64,000 nt of DNA from Kordiimonas laminariae (GCF_023008165.1 NZ_JAKQZA010000002.1:372001-436000), one strand, 5' to 3'; counted from the stretch's first letter, positions 54,901 through 63,992 are shown. The notes: generated by a model from the letters alone, not told the origin. Made by a program: numbers and translations.

Positions 54901-55860
54901 TTAACCCATTGGGTGACGATAAGAAGCAGAGTAACCACCTGTTGCATGATACTCTAATTGACGTTCAAGATCACCAAGAAGGCTTGATGCACCAAAGCGG
55001 AACAATTCTGGCTCCAGCCAGTCACGGCCAAGTTCTTCTTTAATCAGTGTAAGGTATGTCACAGCATCTTTCGCTGTTTTGATACCACCCGCTGGCTTGT
55101 AGCCAACTTTCTGGCCTGTACGCTCATAAAAATCACGGATCTGGCGGATCATCACGAGGGATACCGGAAGCGTTGCATTCACACCTTCCATACCAGTGGA
55201 TGTTTTGATGAAATCAGAACCAGCCATCATCGCAACCATAGAAGCTTTACCAACCTGTGTAAGGTTGCCGTGCTCGCCTGTCGCCAGAATAGTTTTCATC
55301 AGCGCCGGGCCACATGCTTCTTTAAACGCTTTCACTTCATCATAAAGAGCCTGCCAGTTCCCTGTAAGAACGTGTGCACGTGTTACTACGATATCAATCT
55401 CGCCAGCACCTGCTTCAACAGAACGGCGGATTTCCTCTAGCCTTGTTTCCATTGGCGCAAGACCAGCCGGAAAGCCTGTAGATACAGCAGCCACCGGAAC
55501 ACCGGAACCTTTAAGGCCTGCAACGGCTTCTGGCACCATTTCATGGTACACACACACAGCGCCAGTTGTGATACGCATATCGCCAACACCAAGTGCTTCC
55601 ATAATATCATGGCGCACTGGGCTTGCTGCCTTTTGTGCCAAACGTTTCACACGGCCCGGTGTGTCATCACCGGCTAGTGTGGTCAAATCAATACAGCTGA
55701 TTGCTTTCAGCATATATGCAATTTGAGAATCTTTCTTCACAGACCGGCGGGTACCGATTGTGCTCGTGCGGCGCTCAACAGCGCTTTTGTTCACACGGAT
55801 ACCTTCCAGCCACTCAGCGTGGAAGGCTGTTCCTCTATTTACAAGGCTCTCAGATGACAT
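54901..55860 (-). CDS. deoC: Deoxyribose-phosphate aldolase
   Basis: Splits 2-deoxyribose-5-phosphate to glyceraldehyde-3-phosphate and acetaldehyde. 319 aa from the ATG at 55860 (GGGA 6 bases upstream); this is the longer, eukaryote-like form. The Schiff-base lysine lies in DFIKTSTGMEG and the second lysine in VGYKPAGGIKTAKDA. First gene of the deoC-ALDH16 operon. A RutR-box-like site and a 20-bp palindrome sit in its 5' region. Confidence 0.95.
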   Translation of the reverse strand: MSSESLVNRGTAFHAEWLEGIRVNKSAVERRTSTIGTRRSVKKDSQIAYMLKAISCIDLTTLAGDDTPGRVKRLAQKAASPVRHDIMEALGVGDMRITTGAVCVYHEMVPEAVAGLKGSGVPVAAVSTGFPAGLAPMETRLEEIRRSVEAGAGEIDIVVTRAHVLTGNWQALYDEVKAFKEACGPALMKTILATGEHGNLTQVGKASMVAMMAGSDFIKTSTGMEGVNATLPVSLVMIRQIRDFYERTGQKVGYKPAGGIKTAKDAVTYLTLIKEELGRDWLEPELFRFGASSLLGDLERQLEYHATGGYSASYRHPMG

Positions 55861-55896
55861 GTTACGTCCCATGTTTGGTGGCCAAATTTATACATC

Positions 55897-55916
55897 CGCG
55901 CAAAACGGATTGCGCG
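55897..55916. promoter_or_regulatory. Palindrome in deoC 5' region
   Basis: CGCGCAA-AACGGA-TTGCGCG has perfect 7-bp arms, 36 bp before the deoC start, with an overlapping ATCCG/CGGAT repeat. It could be a second operator or an mRNA hairpin. Confidence 0.4.
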
Positions 55917-55930
55917 TAAAAAGCCAAATC

Positions 55931-55946
55931 TTGACCCGTTGGTCAA
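55931..55946. promoter_or_regulatory. RutR-box-like site 5, upstream of deoC
   Basis: TTGACC-CGTT-GGTCAA is a perfect 6-bp inverted repeat and matches 13 of 14 RutR-box positions. It lies about 78 bp before the deoC start and overlaps the last codons of the upstream permease gene. Confidence 0.7.
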
Positions 55947-57559
55947 GAAATGTTTGCTTTATCGTCGTTACTTTTCACTCGGCTAAACAGTAAAAGCATA
56001 ATACCAGCAATAAGATACCCTGTCGCTAGCCTATGCGGCAAAACCTCAAAACCACCCATTTCTGGGATAGCCCAAGGCAAATACATGCCCGCGGATGGTA
56101 AAACCGAGTGGATGATTCCAAATTCAGTAAACAGAGCCGCAGCAAATGCAGCACCTGCAGCACGTACCAGTTTACGGTCAACGACCCAAACCAGTAATGC
56201 CCCCCAAATCAAGCTCGTGAGAATATACCCACGTGCCATCACGCCAAGCAGCACAAAGCCAGGATACCAATCGGTCATCAAAGCTTGTTGGGCTGCTTCC
56301 CCAATACGTCCGTATAAATCATTAACCTTCGTATGCGCATAGTTCAGGATTGCCGGAACAATCGCAAACAATAGCCCCGGCGCATGAGCTACTGAACCAC
56401 CTGCGAAGGCAAGGCGCAAAATATCACTGGCAACAACTACAAGAATTGGCTTCAAAACCGCAGATGGGATCATCTGTGAAGCCAGTGCAATCAAGCCAAC
56501 AAAGCCGATAACAGTAAGAGCAATTGAAGCACCCAGCGCATAATTGGTGCGTGCGCCCATACGTTTGTATGTAGTGTGCCCGAAATACGGTGTTGTTTGC
56601 ACTATGCCTCCAAACAACGCAGAAATCGCTGTCGCGGCACTATCCATACGGATAACTTTAGCCGGATCATAATCATCGCCGACCACCTTCGCACCTGTTA
56701 CAACATTCACAGAGCTCGCTGCGATCAAAAGAGCAAACGGGAAGATGATACCAATATAATTGGTAACATCACCAAACACACCGCCAAAACCTGCGAATGT
56801 AATTGAAGGCAGCGTTACAGCGAGATCAGGTGCTTGCTTGATAACGTAATCGTCCCCAGCACCCACAACCGCCAGAACATAATAAAGGAAGGTACCAGCA
56901 ACAATCGCCAGAATAGCCCCCGGCATACCGAACGGCATACGGTGCCCCGCGATAAGTGAGAAAATCATGATGGAAAAGGCAACAATGCCAACTTCCGGCA
57001 ACTCGAAGATACCGTAGATAGCTTCTGCACCTAGCCACACTGTTGCAATACCAGCCATCGCACCAATAAGCGCCATTTGCGGCATCTGCGTTTGCATTGC
57101 ACGACTGAAGAAAGAAAGGACAAACTTGATAACAGCCATCCAGATTGTGCTGGCCATACCAACGACCCAGGCTTTATCGGCTGCCGCATCCACACCAAGC
57201 GCTTCTACGCTTCCAGCATATGTTGGCCCTACAATGAAGAAGCACATACCAAATACGGTCGGCAGATCCATACCAAGCGGAATACTGGTCAGCTTTTCAT
57301 TGCCGGTTTCTTTGGTTGTTTTCTTTGCAAGCCAGATAAACGCCAGATTACCAAGCAAAATACCTGTGATCGTGCCCGGGATAATTTTACCAAACATATG
57401 TTCAGCAGGAAAACCAAAGACCCCCATCAACACACCCGCGAGCACAAAAATATTCACAGATACATCTAGAAAGAATGCAACACCGGCATTCATATCACAT
57501 GCAAACTGCGAGGTAGATGCTGCACTTCCCCCGAGCACATTCGTATTTTCTTCAGCCAT
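55943..57559 (-). CDS. NCS2-family nucleobase permease
   Basis: 538 aa with 12-14 hydrophobic segments. The sequence resembles the AzgA-like branch of NCS2 (xanthine/uracil/adenine) transporters: SIPLGMDLPTVFGMCFFIVGPTY, SSVNVVTGAKVVGDDYDPAKVI and TTPYFGHTTYKRMGARTNYA. It lies 42 bp after the adenosine deaminase gene on the same strand, so purine uptake is the best guess. The C-terminus carries the deoC operator on its DNA. Confidence 0.85.
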   Translation of the reverse strand: MAEENTNVLGGSAASTSQFACDMNAGVAFFLDVSVNIFVLAGVLMGVFGFPAEHMFGKIIPGTITGILLGNLAFIWLAKKTTKETGNEKLTSIPLGMDLPTVFGMCFFIVGPTYAGSVEALGVDAAADKAWVVGMASTIWMAVIKFVLSFFSRAMQTQMPQMALIGAMAGIATVWLGAEAIYGIFELPEVGIVAFSIMIFSLIAGHRMPFGMPGAILAIVAGTFLYYVLAVVGAGDDYVIKQAPDLAVTLPSITFAGFGGVFGDVTNYIGIIFPFALLIAASSVNVVTGAKVVGDDYDPAKVIRMDSAATAISALFGGIVQTTPYFGHTTYKRMGARTNYALGASIALTVIGFVGLIALASQMIPSAVLKPILVVVASDILRLAFAGGSVAHAPGLLFAIVPAILNYAHTKVNDLYGRIGEAAQQALMTDWYPGFVLLGVMARGYILTSLIWGALLVWVVDRKLVRAAGAAFAAALFTEFGIIHSVLPSAGMYLPWAIPEMGGFEVLPHRLATGYLIAGIMLLLFSRVKSNDDKANIS

Positions 57560-57601
57560 ACTAAATCCTATGTCTCACCCATTCGGGGGATATTATAATT
57601 T

Positions 57602-59161
57602 TTATTGAAAGCTCGTTTTTCTGCGTTTTGGAATGCGAAGAGTTTTTTCATACTCTCTAAACCGCATCTCCAGCTCCCACTGCAGTTTTGCTTTCTTATT
57701 TTTTTCTATGAATGCTGCACATACATCATTGAGGGCACTTCCTGAAAGCACATTTTCACGACACGCCTCATTTTCCCACAAGCTTTCGCCAGGCAGGAAG
57801 CTGTATGTTAGTGAATTTCTGGATGCATGACGCAGTTCAAAATACGGCACATCATAATCCCTGAAATAGCGCATATACTCGTGTGTCAGATCGATACGGG
57901 ATACGCCTTCATCATCGGTACTTAGCGCATATGGTACTTCAAGGTCGCGGTACAGCACAATCGGATGGTCATTTCCTTTTACACCAAGGATTACATCATT
58001 ACTGGTGAGGTTAATCTCAACCATGATGCCTTCATCTTTCATGCGTTTAAGCAGTTCATCGCTGCCATCTTCAAACGCAATATCAATACCGTGGCCAATT
58101 CGCTTGGCATGGCCAATTTCGATTGCCTCACGAATATGGAATTTAAGCTGATGTGGACGTACAAGCCCGAGCGTGAGCTCCCCTGCATGCAGTGTTACAT
58201 TCTGCGCGCCTTTAGTACGGTATTGGTGATCAATCATTTTCATATGATAGCTATAGTCGCGAAGGGCCAGATAACCATCTTCCGGTGCAACAAGATTGAT
58301 ACCCACAACCTGAGGAACAGCCTTCATGACTTCCCAACCCAGAATAATCTGCGCGAACACCATGCTGGGCTCAAACTCGCGGATTACCTGGTGAATAAAC
58401 TGGACCTCAACATCACAGCCAACGCTCTCAGGGTTTTCACCGCAACCAAGCAATTTGTCTTTCCTAGCATAAGCCTCATCAAGCTGAGTTTGAACAGATT
58501 GAACCAGCTCAGGAATTTTTGCCCCAAACGGGCTGTCCATCAAGGTTTTATAATCCTGTTCAACATCACCAGAAAGCTCAAGCCCGGCAACGAGTGGGAA
58601 CAATTCAGGAAATACGATTGTTTCCATAAGCTCCAGATAGAGAATATTCTGGCTGCCCGCCCGTTCGGCCACTTCAGCGATTTGGTCGCCAAGCCTGTGC
58701 GGTGCTGCGGCTATATTGGCGAAAGTTTGGAAGAAATCATTATGGCCAGACCAATTATGCGTCGGCACATAGCTGCGCGTGCTCATAGCATTAATAAGTT
58801 CACGGCGGCTTTTTTCATTACCGCGTGCTGCTTCAGCGGTAATCCAACCACTGGCTTCACATGTTTCTTTTTCTTTAAACTTTAGTGATGGACCATAAAA
58901 TTCGTCACTCATATCGGCACAAAGCCCATCTTCCGCTGCCCAATCAATCCACGATTCGGCATAAACCGCGCCGCGAAGATGGCTATGAAGATCAGCGCCC
59001 TTTGGAAAAGCCTCCATAAACTGACGTAACCTACCGTGGCTGTCAGACCATGCGAGAGCCTCCCCTGCCATCCGCGCTTTCAGGTTATTATCCTGCGCTT
59101 CAGCGGCGCTAAACGGCGCCAACATAAAGGCTGCCAGTGTAAGCGATTTTAGATTACGCAT
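57602..59161 (-). CDS. Exported adenosine deaminase-like enzyme
   Basis: 519 aa from the ATG at 59161 (GGAGGAAG upstream). A signal peptide (FSAAEAQ, near residue 23) places it outside the cytoplasm. Zinc and catalytic motifs of the adenosine deaminase family follow: KGADLHSHLRG, VTLHAGELTLG, KRIGHGIDIAFEDG and STDDEGVSRIDLTHEY. It is much longer than cytosolic Add, with inserts as in ADGF-like enzymes. It likely converts extracytoplasmic (deoxy)adenosine to inosine before uptake. Operon with the NCS2 permease. Confidence 0.88.
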   Translation of the reverse strand: MRNLKSLTLAAFMLAPFSAAEAQDNNLKARMAGEALAWSDSHGRLRQFMEAFPKGADLHSHLRGAVYAESWIDWAAEDGLCADMSDEFYGPSLKFKEKETCEASGWITAEAARGNEKSRRELINAMSTRSYVPTHNWSGHNDFFQTFANIAAAPHRLGDQIAEVAERAGSQNILYLELMETIVFPELFPLVAGLELSGDVEQDYKTLMDSPFGAKIPELVQSVQTQLDEAYARKDKLLGCGENPESVGCDVEVQFIHQVIREFEPSMVFAQIILGWEVMKAVPQVVGINLVAPEDGYLALRDYSYHMKMIDHQYRTKGAQNVTLHAGELTLGLVRPHQLKFHIREAIEIGHAKRIGHGIDIAFEDGSDELLKRMKDEGIMVEINLTSNDVILGVKGNDHPIVLYRDLEVPYALSTDDEGVSRIDLTHEYMRYFRDYDVPYFELRHASRNSLTYSFLPGESLWENEACRENVLSGSALNDVCAAFIEKNKKAKLQWELEMRFREYEKTLRIPKRRKTSFQ

Positions 59162-59265
59162 GTTTTCTTCCTCCAAAGCTTGCCCCAACAGCGACAAGCG
59201 CCTAATCTCTGCCCACACCACAATAACAGGCTGATAATCAGCGACAAGTATAAGGCTTGGGGTAT

Positions 59266-59853
59266 ATGGCTAAACTTTACTTTTATTATTCCGCGATGAA
59301 CGCGGGTAAAACCACAACCCTTCTTCAATCAAGTTTCAACTATCAAGAACGCGGGATGAACACAATGTTGTTCACTGCTGCAATTGATGACCGCTATGAG
59401 AAGGCAGTAATTTCATCCAGAATTGGCTTGAAAGCTGATGCGCACATATTTGACGCTGATCTTGACCTATTTGTCAAGATTGCTGACGAACTGAAGAACA
59501 GGCCTGTTCACTGTATTCTGATTGATGAGGCACAGTTCCTTACCAGAGAACATGTAGAGCAATTGGGCGCTGTGGCAGATTCCTTAAAAATTCCTGTGCT
59601 TTGTTATGGCCTAAGAACAGACTTTCAGGCCAATTTATTCGAGGGCAGTAAATGGCTTCTCGCACTTGCTGATGAACTTAATGAGTTAAAAACCATCTGC
59701 ACTTGCGGCGCTAAAGCTACTATGAACCTTCGGATTGATGCCAAAGGCAACGCGGTGAATGAAGGCGACTCTATCGAAATTGGCGGAAATGACCGTTACA
59801 TCGCTTTGTGTCGCAAACACTTCAATGAAAAGCTGAAAGCAAGCGGGGTTTAA
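59266..59853 (+). CDS. tdk: Thymidine kinase
   Basis: Phosphorylates thymidine and deoxyuridine for salvage into dTTP. 195 aa from the ATG at 59266; the upstream start three codons earlier is a TTG. It has the P-loop [21 protein letters not shown] and lasso region, and zinc cysteines (CTCGAKA, CRKHF). It is divergent from the adenosine deaminase gene across 104 bp. An internal palindrome resembling a RutR box lies in codons 65-72. Confidence 0.95.
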   Translation: MAKLYFYYSAMNAGKTTTLLQSSFNYQERGMNTMLFTAAIDDRYEKAVISSRIGLKADAHIFDADLDLFVKIADELKNRPVHCILIDEAQFLTREHVEQLGAVADSLKIPVLCYGLRTDFQANLFEGSKWLLALADELNELKTICTCGAKATMNLRIDAKGNAVNEGDSIEIGGNDRYIALCRKHFNEKLKASGV

Positions 59854-59863
59854 TACCCCGCTT
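59841..59863. terminator. Bidirectional terminator after tdk
   Basis: AAGCGGGGT-TTAAT-ACCCCGCTT is a perfect 9-bp stem that includes the tdk stop codon; it also ends the convergent PepSY gene. Confidence 0.85.
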
Positions 59864-59867
59864 TCAC

Positions 59868-60581
59868 CTAGTTTACTTTCTTGCGTTTCAGGCCAAAATC
59901 ACGCCTGTGAAAACGGTAATAGATCATAAACAAACCGGTCACACTGAAAAGCGCAGCAGTTAACGCAAAAACCATCAAAAGTGGGTTATTAAAATCGTCC
60001 CGCTCATCATAATCCATAATATGCAACATCCAGAAGAAATCATAGAAACGCCAATAAGCGTTCCTGTGTGACATTACACGCCCACTTTTTGGATTAACAT
60101 AGATACGGGTATCGTCCGCATCATCCATCATGACTTGCCAAACCGGAAGCCCTCTGCGGTAATCTCCCGGCTCTACTGTTAGCAAAGCGGCGACTATATT
60201 ACCTGTTTCAGCAGTAAAATCTGCCTTAGCAATTTCCACCGCCATCTTCTCATCCACAGAGACCGACGAGAAATCACTCAACCATAAAACCTCGGTGGGT
60301 TTCCCTTTAAATTTCACGTCCACAACGGGTTTATCAGCAACGGTACGGGTTCTAAGCGATGCGAGTTCCAAGCCAGGATACCTATTAAGTAATTCAACAG
60401 CTTTTTCTGTAATTAAATACTGGGAAGAATGGGACCAGCGATTATGTTCGCCGCGCACAGTTTCGATGGGAATCCAGCTCATTACCACACCACCAACTGT
60501 CCAGAACAACATCTGTATCACAATAAGCAGGCCAACCCATTTGTGGATTTTACTGATTAAAACATGTTTGCTACTGGCCAT
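59868..60581 (-). CDS. PepSY-domain membrane protein
   Basis: 237 aa: an N-terminal transmembrane helix after HKWVGLLIVIQMLFWTVGGVVMSW, a periplasmic PepSY-like domain (about 50-170; IYVNPKSGRVMSHRNAYWRFYDFFWMLHIMDYDERDD) and a C-terminal helix (about 200-222) with a basic tail. The His-Lys-Trp start and LHIMDY region are typical of PepSY-TM proteins near iron or reductase genes. Function unknown. Single gene. Confidence 0.85.
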   Translation of the reverse strand: MASSKHVLISKIHKWVGLLIVIQMLFWTVGGVVMSWIPIETVRGEHNRWSHSSQYLITEKAVELLNRYPGLELASLRTRTVADKPVVDVKFKGKPTEVLWLSDFSSVSVDEKMAVEIAKADFTAETGNIVAALLTVEPGDYRRGLPVWQVMMDDADDTRIYVNPKSGRVMSHRNAYWRFYDFFWMLHIMDYDERDDFNNPLLMVFALTAALFSVTGLFMIYYRFHRRDFGLKRKKVN

Positions 60582-60608
60582 AATATACCCTTTGCACTGT
60601 CCCCATAA

Positions 60609-60639
60609 GAAAACCCGCTTCTAATCTAGAAACGGGTTT
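60609..60639. terminator. Stem-loop between PepSY and ALDH genes
   Basis: GAAACCCG...CGGGTTTC with an inner TTCTA/TAGAA stem; located 22 bp after the ALDH stop on the minus strand. The U-run is short (GGGTTTC), so termination strength is uncertain. Confidence 0.65.
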
Positions 60640-60660
60640 CGCTCAATCTGTTAAATTTGG

Positions 60661-62088
60661 TTAGGCATTATAGCCAAGCACTGATTTCACCTCCAGGAAA
60701 TCATGGAATGCATGATCTCCCCATTCACGGCCATTGCCTGATTGTTTATACCCACCAAACGGCGCTGAGATATCCCCCGGCGCACCATTGATATAAACCA
60801 TACCCGTGCGCAATTTACTGGCAACACGGCGGGCACGGTCAGCATCAGCGGACTGCACAGCACCTGACAGGCCGTATGGGCTATCGTTCGCGATACGAAT
60901 GGCTTCTTCTTCACTATCATACCCAATGATAGACAGAACCGGGCCAAACACTTCTTCACGGGCGATTGTCATATCCGGTGTTACATCCGCAAATACTGTC
61001 GGTTTCACGAAGTACCCTTCAGACAAACCTTCCGGGCGGCCGCTACCACCTGTTACAACACGCGCACCTTCTTTAGCCGCCACATCCATCAGTTCACCAA
61101 CCTTGCGGAATTGATCGCCGTGAGCGATCGGGCCCATATAGGTACCCTCATCGTTCGGATCACCAACTGTCACTGTTTCAGCTGCTTTCTTTGCGATTTC
61201 TGCTGCTTCATCCATGCGGTCAGCAGGCACAAGCATACGGCTCAAAAGCGTACAGGTTTGCCCCGTGTTACGCATTGCGGCCAAGGTTTCACGAGTAATG
61301 GCAGCTTCAAAATCTGCGTCATCAAGCAGAATGTTAGCTGATTTACCGCCCAATTCCTGCGTTACACGCTTAATAGTTTTTGCTGCATTTGCCTGTACGG
61401 CCGCGCCCATACGGGTTGAACCAGTCACCGAAACCATATCAATATCAGGATGACCCGAGATAGCTTCACCTACGGTTGGGCCTTCACCGTACACCACATT
61501 ATAAACACCAGCTGGCACACCAGCCGCATGCATAATTTCATTGAACAGTTCGCAGCTGTATGGCGCTACTTCACTAGGCTTCAATACCATCGTGCAGCCT
61601 GTCGCAATCGCTGGCGCAACTTTACAGGTGATTTGATTAATCGGCCAGTTCCACGGTGTAATCATTCCCACCACACCGATTGGTTCCTTAAGAATACGTG
61701 TTGGGCCGCGATCTTCATGGAAAGAAAAGTTTTTCAGCACTTCAACAGCCGTCATCAAATGCCCAAGGCCGGACGGTGCCTGCGCTGTGTTTGCAAGCTT
61801 CACAGGCGCACCCATTTCCTCAGTAATAACAGCTGCCATTTCCGGTAGGCGCTTTTTATACTCAGCAATGATATTACCAAGCAACTCGAGGCGTTCTTCG
61901 CGGGTAGAGAAAGCAAATGTTTCAAAAGCTTTTTGGGCAGCAGCCACTGCCATATCTACCTCAACGGAGGTACCCAAAATCATCTCGCCTGATTTTTTTT
62001 CGGTCGCCGGGTTAATGATATCACGCATATTCGCGCCATCAACTGATACCCATTCACCACCGATATAATGCTTATGCAGCTGCCGCAT
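60661..62088 (-). CDS. NAD(P)-dependent aldehyde dehydrogenase
   Basis: 475 aa, complete single-domain ALDH. Catalytic Cys is in NTGQTCT, Glu in TQELGGKSA, and the Rossmann motif TGSTRMGAAV is present. It is last of an operon hydrolase-SDR-ALDH. That set oxidises alcohol or ester-derived intermediates: ester cleavage, alcohol to aldehyde/ketone, aldehyde to acid. Relatives lie in cyclic-ketone and terpenoid degradation clusters. AAGGAGAG precedes the ATG. Confidence 0.93.
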   Translation of the reverse strand: MRQLHKHYIGGEWVSVDGANMRDIINPATEKKSGEMILGTSVEVDMAVAAAQKAFETFAFSTREERLELLGNIIAEYKKRLPEMAAVITEEMGAPVKLANTAQAPSGLGHLMTAVEVLKNFSFHEDRGPTRILKEPIGVVGMITPWNWPINQITCKVAPAIATGCTMVLKPSEVAPYSCELFNEIMHAAGVPAGVYNVVYGEGPTVGEAISGHPDIDMVSVTGSTRMGAAVQANAAKTIKRVTQELGGKSANILLDDADFEAAITRETLAAMRNTGQTCTLLSRMLVPADRMDEAAEIAKKAAETVTVGDPNDEGTYMGPIAHGDQFRKVGELMDVAAKEGARVVTGGSGRPEGLSEGYFVKPTVFADVTPDMTIAREEVFGPVLSIIGYDSEEEAIRIANDSPYGLSGAVQSADADRARRVASKLRTGMVYINGAPGDISAPFGGYKQSGNGREWGDHAFHDFLEVKSVLGYNA

Positions 62089-62153
62089 TGCTCTCTCCTT
62101 GAAACAAAACCTTTTCCTTTAAGTGGGGCAAACACGCCCCAGAGGCAAGGGCT

Positions 62154-62969
62154 TTAAAAAGCTGTGCTCTTTTTATCCATTTCCTTTTTGAAACGGTTAA
62201 TCCACAAGTTCGGGAACCAGCGCTGGAAACGGTCAATAAAGCGCGCATCTTTACCCACCAGAATACGGTAATCACCTCGGTCCATACCTTTCAGGATAAT
62301 CTCCGCGGCTTGATCAGGTGTGGTAATCGCCAGTGTTTTAAAATTCTTTTGAAGAGCATCCGCATCCACTTCACCGTCTACATTGTGGCGGTGCCTGCCG
62401 CCGGAGACGATCCCCGTATCAACACCACCCGGGTGCACAGAATGTACCTGCACATTTGTATCCTTCAGCTCGTACATGAGGGACTCGTTAAAACCCTTCA
62501 CCGCGTGCTTTGCCGCACAATATGCAGACTGGCTTGGGATACCGACATGCCCGAAGATACTGGATACGTTCACAATATGCCCGCTATTACGCTCCAGCAT
62601 TTTCGGCAAAAAAGCCTTGGTTCCGTGCACAACGCCCCAGAACACAATATCCATCAGCCATTCAAAATCATCATAGCTCATTTTCTCAACTGTATCTGAG
62701 AGCGAAACACCTGCATTATTGAAAGTAGCATCAATAGGGCCTAGGGTTTTCTCGGCTTCATCAGCCGCGGCAAAAACAGCATCTTTATCGGCCACATCAA
62801 GCTTGCGAGCCTGCACGTTCACTTGTTTCTGTTTCAGCTCTTCCTCAACCTTCTTGAGGTTATCTTCATTGATATCAGTGATGAAAACACCGTAACCCCG
62901 ATCCGCCAAAGCATGTGCGAGTGCACGCCCAATCCCTGAACCTGCGCCTGTAATGAAAGCGTTTTTCAT
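62154..62969 (-). CDS. Short-chain dehydrogenase/reductase
   Basis: 271 aa classical SDR. Cofactor motif TGAGSGIGRAL (about 7-17) with D31 in ITDINED favouring NAD(H); NNAGVSL; catalytic Ser in NVSSIFG and SAYCAAKH (Tyr-x3-Lys). It has an extended C-terminal tail (DRFQRWFPNLWINRFKKEMDKK) that looks amphipathic and may bind membranes. It lies 13 bp after the hydrolase gene. AAGGGGG precedes the ATG. Confidence 0.94.
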   Translation of the reverse strand: MKNAFITGAGSGIGRALAHALADRGYGVFITDINEDNLKKVEEELKQKQVNVQARKLDVADKDAVFAAADEAEKTLGPIDATFNNAGVSLSDTVEKMSYDDFEWLMDIVFWGVVHGTKAFLPKMLERNSGHIVNVSSIFGHVGIPSQSAYCAAKHAVKGFNESLMYELKDTNVQVHSVHPGGVDTGIVSGGRHRHNVDGEVDADALQKNFKTLAITTPDQAAEIILKGMDRGDYRILVGKDARFIDRFQRWFPNLWINRFKKEMDKKSTAF

Positions 62970-62982
62970 AAATCCCCCTTAA

Positions 62983-63891
62983 TTAACCCCAATATGGTTC
63001 AAAAAAATTGCCAATATCTTTAATAGCGCGCTTGCCTTCCGGAATAATCCTCGCGCTGAAATGCCAGACATGATGCACCTTCGGCCACACGTCCAGTTGT
63101 ACCGTGCCACCTTCCTTTTCCACCATTTCAGCAAGCCGCACGGCATCATCCCTGAGGATTTCATCTTGCCCCACCTGAAGGATCATAGGCGGCAACCCAG
63201 CCTGACTACCAAAATGCGGCGAACAGCGCGGGTCATCGACGGCACAGTCGCCACGGAACTGGTCTGCCGCAAAACTGATCCCACGCGGATCAAGCATGCT
63301 GTCTTTTTCAGCATTCTCTGTTGTGCTTTTCCCGGAACCTGTCAGGTCTGTCCAAGGTGCAATCATTGCAAGAGCTACAAGCTGCTTGCGTTCGCTATCC
63401 CTAATGGCGTGCGCCATGGAAAGCGTTAATCCGCCTCCCGCAGAATCGCCGCCCATGGTGATAGAAGCCTCAGGCTTTTTCGCTACAACATAATCATATG
63501 CCGCAAGGCCTTCTTCTAACTGTTGTGGGCACTTCGCTTCAGGCGAAAGGCCATAATCAAGAAGGAATACGACTGATTTAGAAGCAGCCGAAAAACGGTA
63601 AGCCAACTCACGGTATGCCTTGGGGCTACCCCACGCATAACCACCACCATGATTATAAAAGAAGATGCGATCCTCTCGAGCACCGGGTGCGCTTAGCCAT
63701 TCACCTTTAACACCATTTTCATCCACCTTTTCGATTTTAACATCTTTAGGCGGCGGTGGCAGGAGCTTTTCCATCCCGCCAAGAACTTCAATAAAATGAT
63801 TACCAAGCATCTCAGGTGAAGCATCTTTATGCTCCTTCGGCCTGAAAGCCTTCCTAATCTGGCGTCTTACTAACCATGCACGAAGTGACAT
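62983..63891 (-). CDS. Alpha/beta-hydrolase, hormone-sensitive-lipase family
   Basis: 302 aa from the ATG at 63891, chosen for GGGGAG 5 bases upstream; the longer frame has no such site. Oxyanion motif HGGGYAWG and nucleophile GDSAGGG are intact, with Asp in QVGQDEIL and His in KVHHVWH. It hydrolyses short esters or lactones. First gene of the hydrolase-SDR-ALDH operon. Confidence 0.93.
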   Translation of the reverse strand: MSLRAWLVRRQIRKAFRPKEHKDASPEMLGNHFIEVLGGMEKLLPPPPKDVKIEKVDENGVKGEWLSAPGAREDRIFFYNHGGGYAWGSPKAYRELAYRFSAASKSVVFLLDYGLSPEAKCPQQLEEGLAAYDYVVAKKPEASITMGGDSAGGGLTLSMAHAIRDSERKQLVALAMIAPWTDLTGSGKSTTENAEKDSMLDPRGISFAADQFRGDCAVDDPRCSPHFGSQAGLPPMILQVGQDEILRDDAVRLAEMVEKEGGTVQLDVWPKVHHVWHFSARIIPEGKRAIKDIGNFFEPYWG

Positions 63892-63992
63892 ATGGCTCCC
63901 CTTCCAAATCACAACTTCTTCAGGTGCCTTGACACCTTCACAGCGAGCCATATTAATGACAATCATTACATAGTCAATGACCGGAGCTACAT

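Noticed and set aside
57965-58885. 306-aa plus-strand ORF
   Set aside because: Lies opposite the adenosine deaminase gene, whose catalytic motifs span the region.
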